From: Sclerodactyla briareus | Lineage: Eukaryota > Echinodermata > Holothuroidea > Dendrochirotida > Sclerodactylidae | NCBI GenBank assembly: GCA_026419785.1 | Contig: JAODTK010005915.1 | Span: forward strand, 86,001-150,000 | Length of the DNA: 64,000 nt | Reading direction: 5' to 3' | Part shown: positions 48,049 through 59,758 of the stretch, piece after piece | Layout: every line of letters starts with the position of its first letter | Numbering within the stretch: the stretch's first letter is position 1 | The notes under the pieces: generated by a model | Told to the model about the DNA's origin: nothing | The model's database searches: none | Seen by the model: the letters and a program-made list of their open reading frames with translations, nothing else | Program-made: the position numbers and the translations under genes

Positions 48049-51000
48049 CTCCCGCTAATTAGGCTGAAGAATTGCGTTTTCATATTCCTGCAATGGCCAT
48101 CATGAGGCTTTCGAGCGCCGGCATGATCAAATATGCTCAGTAAGAAAGTACTGGAATCAGGACAAGGAACTTTGCATTCCAGTTGTGCTACTTGTGCACC
48201 ACACTTGATCCCAGTCATGTTCATTATGTAACACTAATAAATGAATTAAAAAACACTTATTTTCGGATGTACGTACGATCTGCTACAATCCACGGTTCTA
48301 GGCACGAGTTGTAGTGTATAGTCAGGGCATTTGCATTTAGATCAAACAACTCCCTAATATGTGTTTGCGTGGCTGTTGTTCATTTCGTTAGTAGCATATA
48401 TCTTGAAAGGCACCACGAACACAACTCAAGACACGCGAGAGACCCATCATTTGTCAATATAATAAAAAAAAAATAATTCACGGTCAAACAATTTCATTCC
48501 CCTGACCTTCGTCGTGAGTATTTGAATTTTACAATTTATATTCTTTTCAACCTCTTCACGATGTCGTGAAGTGTTCGGTCAAATCATCTCACGGGGGATT
48601 CCCGACTGATTCAATATCCTGGGTTTCTGAGCAAACGAGACATTAAAAGTGCGCCTCTAAGTTATTAAAAACAGGATGAACTAGATGTGGATGCTTGGTA
48701 CTAGGTGGGCCTTTATCTTTTCTTATTGTAATCTCTTGTTGTAGACTATCTAAGCATCCTCGTCGGTGTTTAGGTACCCCACCTAGGGAGCTACACTGTT
48801 ATTTTATTGTTCTTAAGTAACTGTAATGTTCTTGCAGTTTGCGCCCGTGACGGCAGCAAGTTGCTGTTATCTCTATAATTTAATGTAAATTACCAAATTA
48901 TCGTAAACTTACACTGTAAACCACATGATTCACTGAGCCACTAAGAGTCACTGAACGGTAAAGTTGTGTTTACAAATTTTATGTGAACAAATGTTTGTTG
49001 AGTGATTTATTTTTACGTAATGTTGCAAACAGGCTTCTTCCTAGTTATCTTATTCACAAACACAGACTTGCCAAAATATAAATTTTCAATTTTTTAGTAA
49101 AACTGCTCTTCGGAGAAACGACAAAACAAATTTCTTCAAATTGACCACAACATATGACAAAGGCACAAAAGTGTTGGTGTTTATTTTGCAAGCCTGTATC
49201 CGTTTTTGTAATTGGATGATTTTATCAACAACTATGCGATTCATTGTCATTCCTTTGGGCAATACCAAATTTTGTCACAAACGAGACTTTCAATATCACT
49301 TAAAAGCTGAATATTCATTCTAAGCAGGTAAGAATAGTCAATTTACAATTTATTAGCACATCCGGATTATTTTGTCAAGTGACAATTTTTTTCTTCTTCA
49401 AATTTCACGTCTCGCGGGCCTACGAATCGGTGGGCTCAATGTGGTTCTCGTAGTACACACACAAGCTCACGTGTTGGATGGTCATTGAATCAATGTCAAC
49501 CACCCCACCACCACCCCGACCGCCATGCATAACACTCGCATGCTCATCAATGATCAATTATTGTAGCCATCAGTAACAATCATGTGGATACATAGTGAGT
49601 ACAACGATAACCGAACTGGTCTTGTAAGCAACGTGTCTGTGTTCCTTTATTGCCTCCACTATAAAGCGATCGGTGCGAAGAAACCTAATCTGGACATGAA
49701 TTTCACGCCTCGCGACTTTGAAGAAACTCACATGATTGCCAGAGATCAGTTACTCATGGAATGGCTATCTTATTAAGTTTTGACAGATCGGAAAACAGAT
49801 AAGAGTCGTGTTTGTGACTGCAGGGGGCAACCAGTGGATGGAAAGTATGAAATGGAGACAGTCAATCGACTTCAATTGATGTTCGATCAAGGGGGTAAAA
49901 GTATAACGCTTATTATACTTATTCAACACCCGAGGCTCACGCTCAAGCCACCTCTGCATGTCTCATAAGAAACAAGGGTTGAAGTATTATGTATGTTATT
50001 TGTGAAGTTGTGAACACAACTGTGTGAAGTGACGCATGCTCGCGATGCACTTTCATATATTTCTCTGTTGTTCACATTATCTCTTTATCATTTATAATCA
50101 TTTAATCACTTATTCGTGGACTTGAATACAAAGTGATCACCAAAGCTCCAGAGTAAGACTGCACGCTCCTGTAACCTATGAGGCTTACATATCGTTTTAA
50201 CGACTCTCGTGACCCTCACAAAACACATGACAACGACGCAAATTATGGGTACGCTCATTCGTTTCTTCGATGACAATAGCTTGCCCCCCCCCCGACTCAA
50301 ATTTTCCCTGAAATATTACTCCGCAGCTACAAACTATAGTTGATGCCTGTACTTTCACCAGTACCTCAGACAAAGATCTCTTCATTGAATTCATGATAAT
50401 TCCTTAAATTACCTCGACAAATACAATCAAGGCAGACGGACGTCGACTGGAGTCCCGAGATACTCTTTCAAAAGGTTTCCAGTTCAATACACGTTTTGCC
50501 TCAGGCTATCTCCAACCCACACGTACATTCACTGGTTATATTCTACAAGCAATGTTCGATTCGTTCTGATAAAACCTCCTCCAGGAATGCTCTTTTCAAG
50601 AATACTTCCCTAGAAAATTGCTCTAATTATGAAGAGTTACTGCCATCAATGATGGCAATACTGCAGCTCAACCGAGAATACCTTCTGCGAACATCATGCC
50701 ATTAAAGATTTCTGAATACTAGCGATGGTCCACCAGGTTTCTGTATGTCTTCTAACTGGAATCGTTGTCACGCTAATCGTCACTTTGAAGTCATATTGTC
50801 TATTAATTGATGATACCCCCCCCCCCCCCCCACGCCTCATTCGAACCACATGTTCTCGGTAATATTATCATGCCCAGACATCAGAGTGGCAATTGCAGGG
50901 CAACATCGATCTGAAGATATAGATGAATTGAGGACACTCCCAAAAATGGCCCGAGTGATGTTCGACTCAGTTTGCGGTTCACAGTTTGTTATCCTCGTCA

Positions 51001-52639
51001 TTCGCAGGGCTGATGGATATTGTTAGTTTTGCCATTTTCATCACCTATGTATGCAGTTGTTGGTTGCCATAGCAACGGTGCTGTGGTTTTTAACTGGCTG
51101 GTTAGGTGCTAAACCGTATCCTGAAGGGCACTATAACAATGAGTACCCATGCAGTTTCTTTGCGTGCGTGTGTATGCCGCGTGCGTTCGCGTTCCTCCGA
51201 TTTTCGCGATGGTGTTCGCAAATAAAGTTTGGAGTAGCCGAACATGTAAAATTCCTACACTGTCTAAATAGTCCACATCACACACATTTCCCTCAAAATT
51301 AGGCCACAGTGTGTGGACTTGTGTAATTTTTAGAGGAGAGAAAACCATTTTTTCAAGATATTCTCTGATTAAAATGACTGATGATTTCAAATTCTGTAAC
51401 AAAGTAAAATATGGATTTTCAGCTGAATTGCGAGGTTTTTTGAAAATCTTTCTTTTTTCATTACTTCAGAGATTGAGAGAGCTGAACGGTTCCAGAAATT
51501 TCAGAACGAGTCAAACTTGTCAAAACGAGAGTTTTCTCAAAAATTGCTGTTTTCCATACATATTTTTTTTTATGAGATTCCATATTTGCACTTGCAGGTT
51601 TTGCAGGTAGAAACCTGAATAGTCTCACATTTTCAGTGATCCTGCAACTCTGGGGAATTCCCACCTGTTAACCTGCTGCTGCTTGCAACAAAGTCTAAAA
51701 GTCACTCAATACAACCGTATTTTTTTTAGGAATGATCTTTTTCTTGCGAATGTTGTCAAAAATGTTGCCCAGTTTCGAAAACAAAATCAATTATGAATTG
51801 AAAACATAGGTTTCTTCTTCACAATTGTGCCGGTATTAAGCAATTGAGTGTGGAAATGTGAAGGACATCGCATTTCAGGAGCTAATCGGTTATTTCAATA
51901 AACAAATATTGAAGATATTTGAAGATTGAAGATAATCACGTCTTTTCTAATTTTATACCACGGTCCAAAGTCCACAAGGCATATATTCGAATTCAGGAGA
52001 ATGACCCGCAATTTGAGTCGATGTTATTGCCAAATGGTTCAAAATTTACAATAGAGTGAAATGTCATTAAAGAAATGGGTGAAGAAAGTTGAAAGTCAGA
52101 AAATTTCATATAGGATTGCCTGTTGGATGTTGTGTCGGTTTTGAACATTCCCAATTGATGCACAAAAATTATTGCATTAATCGTTCCGTTCATTTCGTTG
52201 CAGTTGTTCCGTATACATTCTCTAACTACCTTCCACTGTAGGCATGATAAATTTGTAACGTATTCACACCTATTCGATGTCGTACGATACGTTGAATTTC
52301 TTTGCAACATGTAAACGTCTTGTTGTCATGGTCTCTTGCTACTGGCTCTGGTGGACGTTTTCCTTTTCTCATCGGGTGAGAAACTCCTGATAGTGCGATA
52401 AGGGTTTAGGAATACTTTCCATAAAATAGTTGTCAAGTATGTCATCACAATACTAGAATCGTATATCCACTGATCAGCACTCGCCGAGTTGTTGTTTTCA
52501 AGGGTAATCAAATAACAACGATTTTCTTGCCTCCTTTGCATACTGTTTAGACGGCATTTCTGGACATTTTCCCTTCCCCCTTATTTTGATATAAAGGATG
52601 AACTAACAAATCCATGACTGTGATATTAGCACAATTAAA

Positions 52640-52835
52640 TCATGAAGCATGCCACTGGCTGGGATGAGTTACATTTAACACATTTTTTGTTTGCATCATG
52701 TGATTAGATTTTAATTACCCCGATTTCCCACGAACACTACCATTGGCTCTCTGTGAAAGAGGTTTGTTTACATTATCCTAGCTCTGCAGAGCAGGCAGCA
52801 TACTGTTTATCTTTTCTGTGAGCAGGTCCAGGTAA
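52640..52835 (+). repeat. Dispersed repeat, inverted relative to 45010-45235
   Basis: Starts GAAGCATGCCACTGGCTGGG, continues with GAGTTACATTT and GTTTGTTTACATTATCC, and ends near CTCTGCAGAGCAGGCAG. It pairs with the minus strand of the insertion in copy A. Confidence 0.7.
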
Positions 52836-53224
52836 GCAACCTACAGCGAGCCTAGTTCACAATGAAACCCATTATCCAGGGAAAGATGATTGCTAGCAGC
52901 AAGAGGAGAAATGTTTGGTGGGGTATGGGAGATATAATAGGGATAAAAAAGAATAAGTTTCTTAATCAGTTTAACTGATCCTACACGTACGGCATATTCG
53001 CCCGCAGCTCTCTTGGTAGATGCGGGCAAACATTTACGACTGCGCTTGTTCGATTTGAAAATAACTCAATGTCATATTATATTTTCGATGGAGTGGTGTT
53101 GGGTGTATATTTAGTTATTATGTCCCAATGATGCTTCTTTAGAAATACCGCCCTGTGGGGAAAATTGTCTTAAAAAAACAAGCAAACAAAAAAAAAAACG
53201 ACTTCCAAGACTTTTACATATCCA

Positions 53225-53312
53225 CTCTATGGATACTGAGTATAATAATAATAATAATAACTAGTCTTATATAGAGCAAACTCCAACAAAAGAGTTGGGT
53301 TCAATGCGCGTA
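53225..53312 (-). mobile_element. LINE/SINE 3' end with (TTA)n tail
   Basis: On the minus strand GCGCATTGAACCCAACTC...GGAGTTTGCTCTATATAAGA runs into TAGTTATTATTATTATTATT. A GCGC...TATATAA word followed by a TTA triplet tail is typical of L2/CR1-type 3' ends in invertebrates. No coding portion is present, so it is a short, 5'-truncated copy. Confidence 0.5.
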
Positions 53313-56300
53313 CAGGTGCTGAGAGTACAGTTGGAAACATTAGAATGGGAAAAAAGAAAAAAAGAAAAGTTTTCAAATAACGTTTGGAAAGATCGATAGA
53401 TGTTTCTCACATGCAATTCTCACATGCGCTTTTTGCACTGGTCGTGAATGTATCGCATGCAAATATTGACCCATTGACGCGTACTATTCGTGGGAGCAGT
53501 GTGAAACATGACACTTGATTCGGAGTTAGATTGCCGCCATAAAGTCACCTAAAAGTCACCATTGATTCACTGGAGGATCAGTTACTTCAAGTAAATGTTG
53601 TCTATAATAAATCATTGACAAAAAAGCCTTTCTCGATGGAACCGTAAATTGGCGGTACAATTGCCACTTCCAGAGGCGTGGACGGAGCGATTCAATCCAC
53701 TTCAATCGATATTCTCTCAAGAAGAAAACCAAGCAGATAAGAATAGATATACAATATCAACAAAGGCTGATAAATCCCAAGATAATAGTCTGACCTCATC
53801 ATTTGTGAGCGGCCTCGTGAGCTGGAGTTGCTCGCGGTGTCAGTATATGCATATAACACAGAGACACTTCAACGAAGCTGAAGTGTTTCTTATATCGGAG
53901 TTTCAATCAACAAAACTCGAGATCGAGAAATTCAAGACAAGTAGCATTCTTTTGGTTTCATAAGCCAGGGTTACTAGTTCAGTTGGTCGTAGTTTTACTA
54001 AGGTTTTACTGAGGTGACATTTATTGTTGCGTTGCTTTTTTTACGACTGGCATGCTCTTTGGCGACACAGTTTGTCGTATTCAGTAATCACCCAGATATT
54101 TTCAAGCTGTCCCCCTCCCCCTTCCGATGGAGCCTGTCGTCAGGAGGTAGTGTTCCGCCTGACCCACAGAAGGTACGCTAGTATACATGGATACTGCAAC
54201 GGCGAATGTTGATTTGATTCCGATTTTATCATTATTCCTTATAAATATTAATAATAGTTTATTTGTCGAATCGTTATTATTGTAAGAAGACCTTCAGTTT
54301 GTGCCAACAATATACAAAAAGATATGATTTGTGATATTGTAAATCACCTTAATTTATCAGGCTATCTGTATTATTGTTTCGATCACTAATGAGTTGTATT
54401 CATGTATACACGTCTCTCTCGTTCGTAGATGTGCTGGCGCACTGTAACACTGACCCCATTCCTCGTTAAACTAAATTGTTCATGGAACATCGTTTTCATG
54501 TTAGTGAAATGTTGCACCTTGTGCCTGATAAGACTGCTCTGTTTATATAGAGCCAGGGAAATACAGGAAGCAAGCTCTCGACGGACCTTTGTGACGCAAT
54601 GCCACTGTTTGTGGGTTGTTTCCTCCCGGCAGTTATTATGTTGTTCATGGAGGAATGTTGGATCATCAGGGGTATCCTTGGCTCTAATTGGTCCGCATGA
54701 ACCGGGACTAACATTCGCATGTTGGTGATTTATCTGTTTGACTCGCATTGTAGTGATTCTTCGTTTATCGGGTAATCAAATCAGGGTCCCTCTCGCAATA
54801 ACCTGTCAAAGATATAGCTTGTCAGAAATACGTCTTCATTTTCGTCCAATGGTGCAAATATCTTGGTATATTATACTCTACCTGTCTCTGGTAATTTCGT
54901 GAATCATAGAGAAGAATAATCGAAATTAGCCCTGGGGGATCATTCAAAGTATGCACCAGCGTTATTCTCTGAAAAAAAGGCAACTACCGTGTATTAGTGG
55001 GAAGGCTGAGTCGGCATACATATAAAAAAAAATACAGTTGTAATATGTAGCTCCAAACTTGATACTGAAAACTTACAACCGACGGCGAATTGTAAAAATC
55101 GCAGTAGACGACGTTAAGTCATTCCCCTGTCATAGTACATGTCCGTGTCACATACGAAGGCTATAGTAACTATGCACTATCGAACAAATTTAGTTAAATA
55201 TTTACGACCATTTACGTCTCCCCTGAACAAAATGTGGTAACTTTATAACAGTGGTGGCCAATATTTGACTATTATTGTTGGTAGATGCATTGCTGACTAC
55301 GACATAATTCAGGAAACATATACATACCATACCACCATGTATATGTTTTGGCAGTGCTCATCAGTGTTCATCGACATTTCAAGTGACTAACACATGCGTT
55401 GTTATGTTGCATTTTAAGCCTAGCAAAGACTAATCGACTTTTTACTCCTCCTGCGGCAGGCATGAGATACCGTTGGTACATTCTGCAATCCTCCACCCAC
55501 ATTGGTTAGTCGGTTAAGTGAAGAAGGGGAACGAAGGCAAAAATCCTCAGGAAAGGACCCTTGAGCCCCAACATCCCAAATGAGAAGCATAATCCAGATG
55601 CCTAAAAATACGCCCACATTCTTGAAAAATGAATCAAGACTTCCACTCTTATACATAACAACATTCTCATGCTGACTCATGTTGATTAAAGAGGCATAAC
55701 AGGGCCCGACACCCAGGTAGCGGAACTGAACATTAAAATCCATCTTAACAAACCGGAAGTGATATGAATTGAATTCCTCACCGAAAACTGGTATGAGTTA
55801 ATTTGTCATTCGATATCGCTGGGTAGACAACTTGTTTCTACTCGGCGATTGTGCCAGTGTGAGCATGCAACCGTGAACTGAATTCATCTGAATCACCTCC
55901 TAATTACAATCGAATTTGTGTAAGTTGGTAATGCTAACTCACAGCTAAGTAGTGTAATTGTTTTGTCTTCTTATGAGTGACTATTTGAACAGAACCGTAC
56001 TGGCTACATCACAGAACACCAGATGTAGAGAGTCAAGCTTGTCAAAAAATATTTTCGTGTAAAGAGACTAGTTCACTTAAGGAGTGCACATAACGAAACA
56101 GTCATCTAGTATGAGAATAATCTCTGTAGCCAGGTGGCGTTCTCGTTATGGCATATAATTATCAATGTTAGCACTCTGAAAATGAAACCAAGTAATCCCA
56201 CGTTTTACTACCTGACTGCTTATCTAATGTTGGGTAATATTTGGTTCTGTGCTAGGGTGGTTTTCAAAGATTGTTCTGTAATCTTATCATGCAGTGTTCG

Positions 56301-57385
56301 ATAACCGTGTGTATCCTTGTGTCCCTTTACGTCATGTCATCAAATATAAAAATTATAATGCAAATGACTTGTGGAACAGTGTTTGGTGAAGTATAAAGTA
56401 AACTCATACTATGTACACGCTGATGTAAATTTACAGAGCATTACACATTCGTCGCTCAAAGAGTGCAAGACATTTCCATAATTTCAAATTGTATTACCTC
56501 CAGAGATGAAGGTCTGGTTCCTCTTTTACGACTCAATTAAGAGCTGATCAGTGAAATGTAGAAAATACCCCAGTCGGGAAAAATACGGACTGTAGATGGG
56601 AAGTTTAGAAAGATCCAATCCCATCAGGAGCAATCACAACTTCCGCTTCTGCATCAGGTGAGGTGCTCTATCCCCATTATACTTTGCTCCCTAATCGATG
56701 GGCGGGGCCTGTGGGGAGTCTGACCCCCATTCATGCAAAAATCACACTAACGTCAATTGGTAAGGTCGATGCACTGCTGTAGTCTCAGGCCTGAACCTGG
56801 AAAATGACGCTGGGAACATCCAGATTTTGATTGCGATAATTTTTAATGTACGATCATCGTTTTCATCACCATCACCATGCAAAGAACGGAGAAGGAACCA
56901 TATGGTGAATGCAAATTGCACCAACATTTCGACGAAGGAATATGCAGGAGAACGAATCTGCTTTGTAAAATAACTCAAGAATCAGCTGGCATACACGGCA
57001 AGCGTCGGGGAAAACGACTACATATATATGGAACGAGCCAGAGTGTTTTATTTCCAACTAGTGGACGTCTTCTCTGGCCATTGAAAAGTCGACACCCATA
57101 TACTGCTGTTTGGTTCAGAGAGCCAAGGGCAGTTTGCTGAGCGATAACTAGGCCGTGTTTTCTTTTCTTGAGTAGTTAGACCTGCATTTCTATTTGACGG
57201 GGATTTTATCAGGTGTATATCGTCTGGCGGTATCGACGTACATTCAAAATGAGGTGTGATAGGCAGTGTGTCTATTCACGAGAAAGCTCATGCTTGTTCG
57301 TCTGCGAGTGATCTCTCTTGATCGTAGGCTGCTCTTGCATCGAATCCCCCTCCCCATCTGAGTAGTGGTCGCGTCCCGCGGTTTC

Positions 57386-57386
<1 letters not shown>

Positions 57387-57422
<36 letters not shown>

Positions 57423-57481
57423 TAATAATAATAATAATATAATAATAATAATAATAATAATAATATAATAATAATAATAAT
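57387..57481. repeat. (AAT)n microsatellite in copy B
   Basis: About 95 bases of AAT triplets with ATAATA phase breaks, followed by TTAGTTTAGTTTAG pentanucleotide-like sequence. Absent from copy A at this place. Confidence 0.95.
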
Positions 57482-59527
57482 TAGTTTAGTTTAGTATAGT
57501 TTCCGACTCGATCGTCTCCTCTGACAATTTGTGATATTGTGACGTACACGGGCATAGCCTTGTGCAGTCATTTGCTTTATTGTAGATCATCATAGGAATG
57601 AGGGAGGAACCTTAATTATGCAATTAACGCATTAATCAGTCAATGCTTCGTTGTGTATATGAGCTAAAGAGACTGTGCTGAACTAACGGGATAGTGAAAT
57701 AATCTACACTTCAGGTACAACCTATTACACTGCGCTGTATTTACTCCATATCATAGTGACTTCGCTACAGTACGGAATGTGACCCAAACTGAATGAACTT
57801 CTTGTTATGCTCGAATAATTCCAAAACGACATGGTTAACTGCTTTTGTGGACTCGGTTTTTGTAGATTGATAATTACCTTCATGAGTATGCAGTTTCTAC
57901 GATTTCCGGGGCTTTGTCCAGTTATCCAGGAGGGTTTTATTTCCCACCCATTGCCGTAGTGACACGGTACACAACGGCGATAGGCACTGTGGGTAGTATT
58001 TACAAGATGGCGGCCCCCATGGTAAACGAAATCGTTAGAAAGGACAATTATGACGATTGTTAGAAGTGAGGAATCTCCCTAACTGGTTATAACGTGGAAA
58101 AGATGACTAATGAGAATTCGTCTTCCATCATGCACCAAATGTAGGCGCCATTCAGAAACATCAGATCAAAGGGATTATTTCATTGAATGACAGGCTAAAG
58201 GCTGAAAAGCCAACTTACGGACTTTTTCAGATCAAATTGTATTCAGAAAAGACCATTCATGTGCTAATTGTGCGTACTGAGTGGTGACGAATAAAACAGA
58301 GTGGTGTGTTACTATCCATGGGGAGTCTTCGAGGGGGCGATGTTACACGACAGGAGAGATGCACTGCTACCGGTAGTTAGGAAAAGTTCATTTTCGGATC
58401 CAGTTCTGGATCTATGACATAAGAGAAGAGAAAAGGATCAGCCTAATACAATATCTGAACCACCAAACTGAATAGATGGTTAACAATGGTCGTAATCAAC
58501 ATACCGTATGCACTATTAGTTTCTCTGAATTGGCAAAGCGATGATATATAACCGATGATGTTGTTCAGATTTGTATTCATTTTAGATTGATAAGTGTAGT
58601 TCAATCAATTTTAGTGATGTAGTTTAGTTTAGCTTAGAATTTTTTTAGCATCGTTCAGATGGGATTTCAACTCTCGGATTAGCTCGCATTGCTCATTGCC
58701 TGCTGGTTTTGTTTCCCCATTCAATCATCCTATACACATGTTTAGCAACAACGGTATGGTAGGGTCTGTTTCATTTATTCATTTTTTGGCGCTAATTGGA
58801 CGTGGATTTACCAACTTGTGTTAGCATTACTCTCCTCCTGCGTACAATATGCTCGAAATCATTACGAAACCTTGCACCACACATGAGGAGGAGAGAGCCT
58901 CACTCAGATCCTCCCATCCGAGAAATATTTAGCTTGCTACTCTCAAAACTAATTTTGGCTATATTTACCTTAGTCTCAGCAAAAGTTCCAATCACTATGT
59001 CAATTAACCAGAAAACAGAGGCTTCTATAACAACTGCCAATACAGAGACTGAAAAGTGCGGCTTCTTTCAACCTCAATTACATCGTGCCCCATGGAGGTC
59101 TCCTCTCAACGGAGCACTAACCAGTCACACTACGACGTAACATGCTAATGTGTTAAATAGGGCGTAAGCTCAATGCTGACTTGGGATGACTTATAAATAT
59201 TCATGAAGTCGCATCAGCGCTGGTAGAGGGTTTCTTTCTCCGGAAAGTTTGCATGAGGTGCCACCCTATATCAGGGCTGGTCGAGAAGACCGCAGTGACG
59301 AGGAAATGATCCAATGGCGTGATTTGGGCAAAACGAAGTGGGTAAAGTTTCTTGAATGACTGTTTTCTATCAGTTGTTTTCTAGTAGATAGATAACAAAA
59401 CTGCCAGAGACACAGTAGCTCACTCATTCATTCATAGTGGTGGAATCATCGAATGTGATGTGGTTTTTTATGTGTTTTCGTTTAAGTTGTGTAAAGTATC
59501 CAACAATCCAACAAGTTCCTCGAACAT

Positions 59528-59758
59528 TTGAATAACTTGTGGCAATTTTGTACGTCGAGGCTTTGCTATATGTACCATGCCCTAAAGCTGTCCCCAAAGC
59601 AGGTCAGAAATGGCTACGGCGTATCTTTGAGGGCCAATGGAAGTGTTGAGCATAACTTGGACGGTAAACCACTGACGGCACGGGAATTTGGATTCAGCGA
59701 ATTCCAATCGAGTCAATCTGAGAGGAGAAACACTATTTCACGATATGACCGATATTGA
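59528..59758 (+). other. Indel-free conserved stretch shared by both duplication copies
   Basis: An open frame of 76 codons here and one of 68 codons at 47289-47495 align without a gap over about 66 codons, unlike most of the duplication. The nucleotide differences mostly change the amino acid, which does not support protein-level selection. No domain is recognised, so it is noted as conserved non-coding or young sequence rather than as a gene. Confidence 0.25.

Larger units (their letters stand above)
41505..50283. repeat. Large direct duplication, copy A (about 8.8 kb)
   Basis: Co-linear with 54286-62601. Shared landmarks in order include CATGGAACATCG, GGAGGAATGTTGGATCATCA-type sequence (near 41855 and 54650), GATACCGTTGGTACATTCTG (42660 and 55470), GTTCGATAACCG (43495 and 56297), GTGGACGTCTTCTCTGGCCA (44267 and 57060), CATGCCCTAAAGCTGTCCCC (47314 and 59576), GATCATCCC/GATCACCC plus GTGGTGTGGCTGAG, and TTCTTCGATGACAATAGCTTG (50264 and 62581). 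The copies differ by substitutions and frequent small indels. Copy A alone carries the insertion at about 44540-45930. No convincing gene lies in the block. Confidence 0.9.
50290..54285. other. Single-copy spacer between the two large duplication copies
   Basis: No gene recognised; a plus-strand frame of 104 codons (53649-53963) has no domain I know. Contents: a C-run (50816-50831), a stretch at 51118-51290 loosely similar to 62640-62800 (CTGAAGGG.ACT, GTACCCATG.CAG, GCC.AACA.TGTAAAATT), the dispersed repeat at 52640-52835, and a LINE 3' tail at about 53238-53310. Confidence 0.5.

Noticed and set aside
53649..53963. 104-codon open frame (plus) in the spacer
   Set aside because: No domain recognised; the CSRC pair is insufficient for a zinc-binding call.
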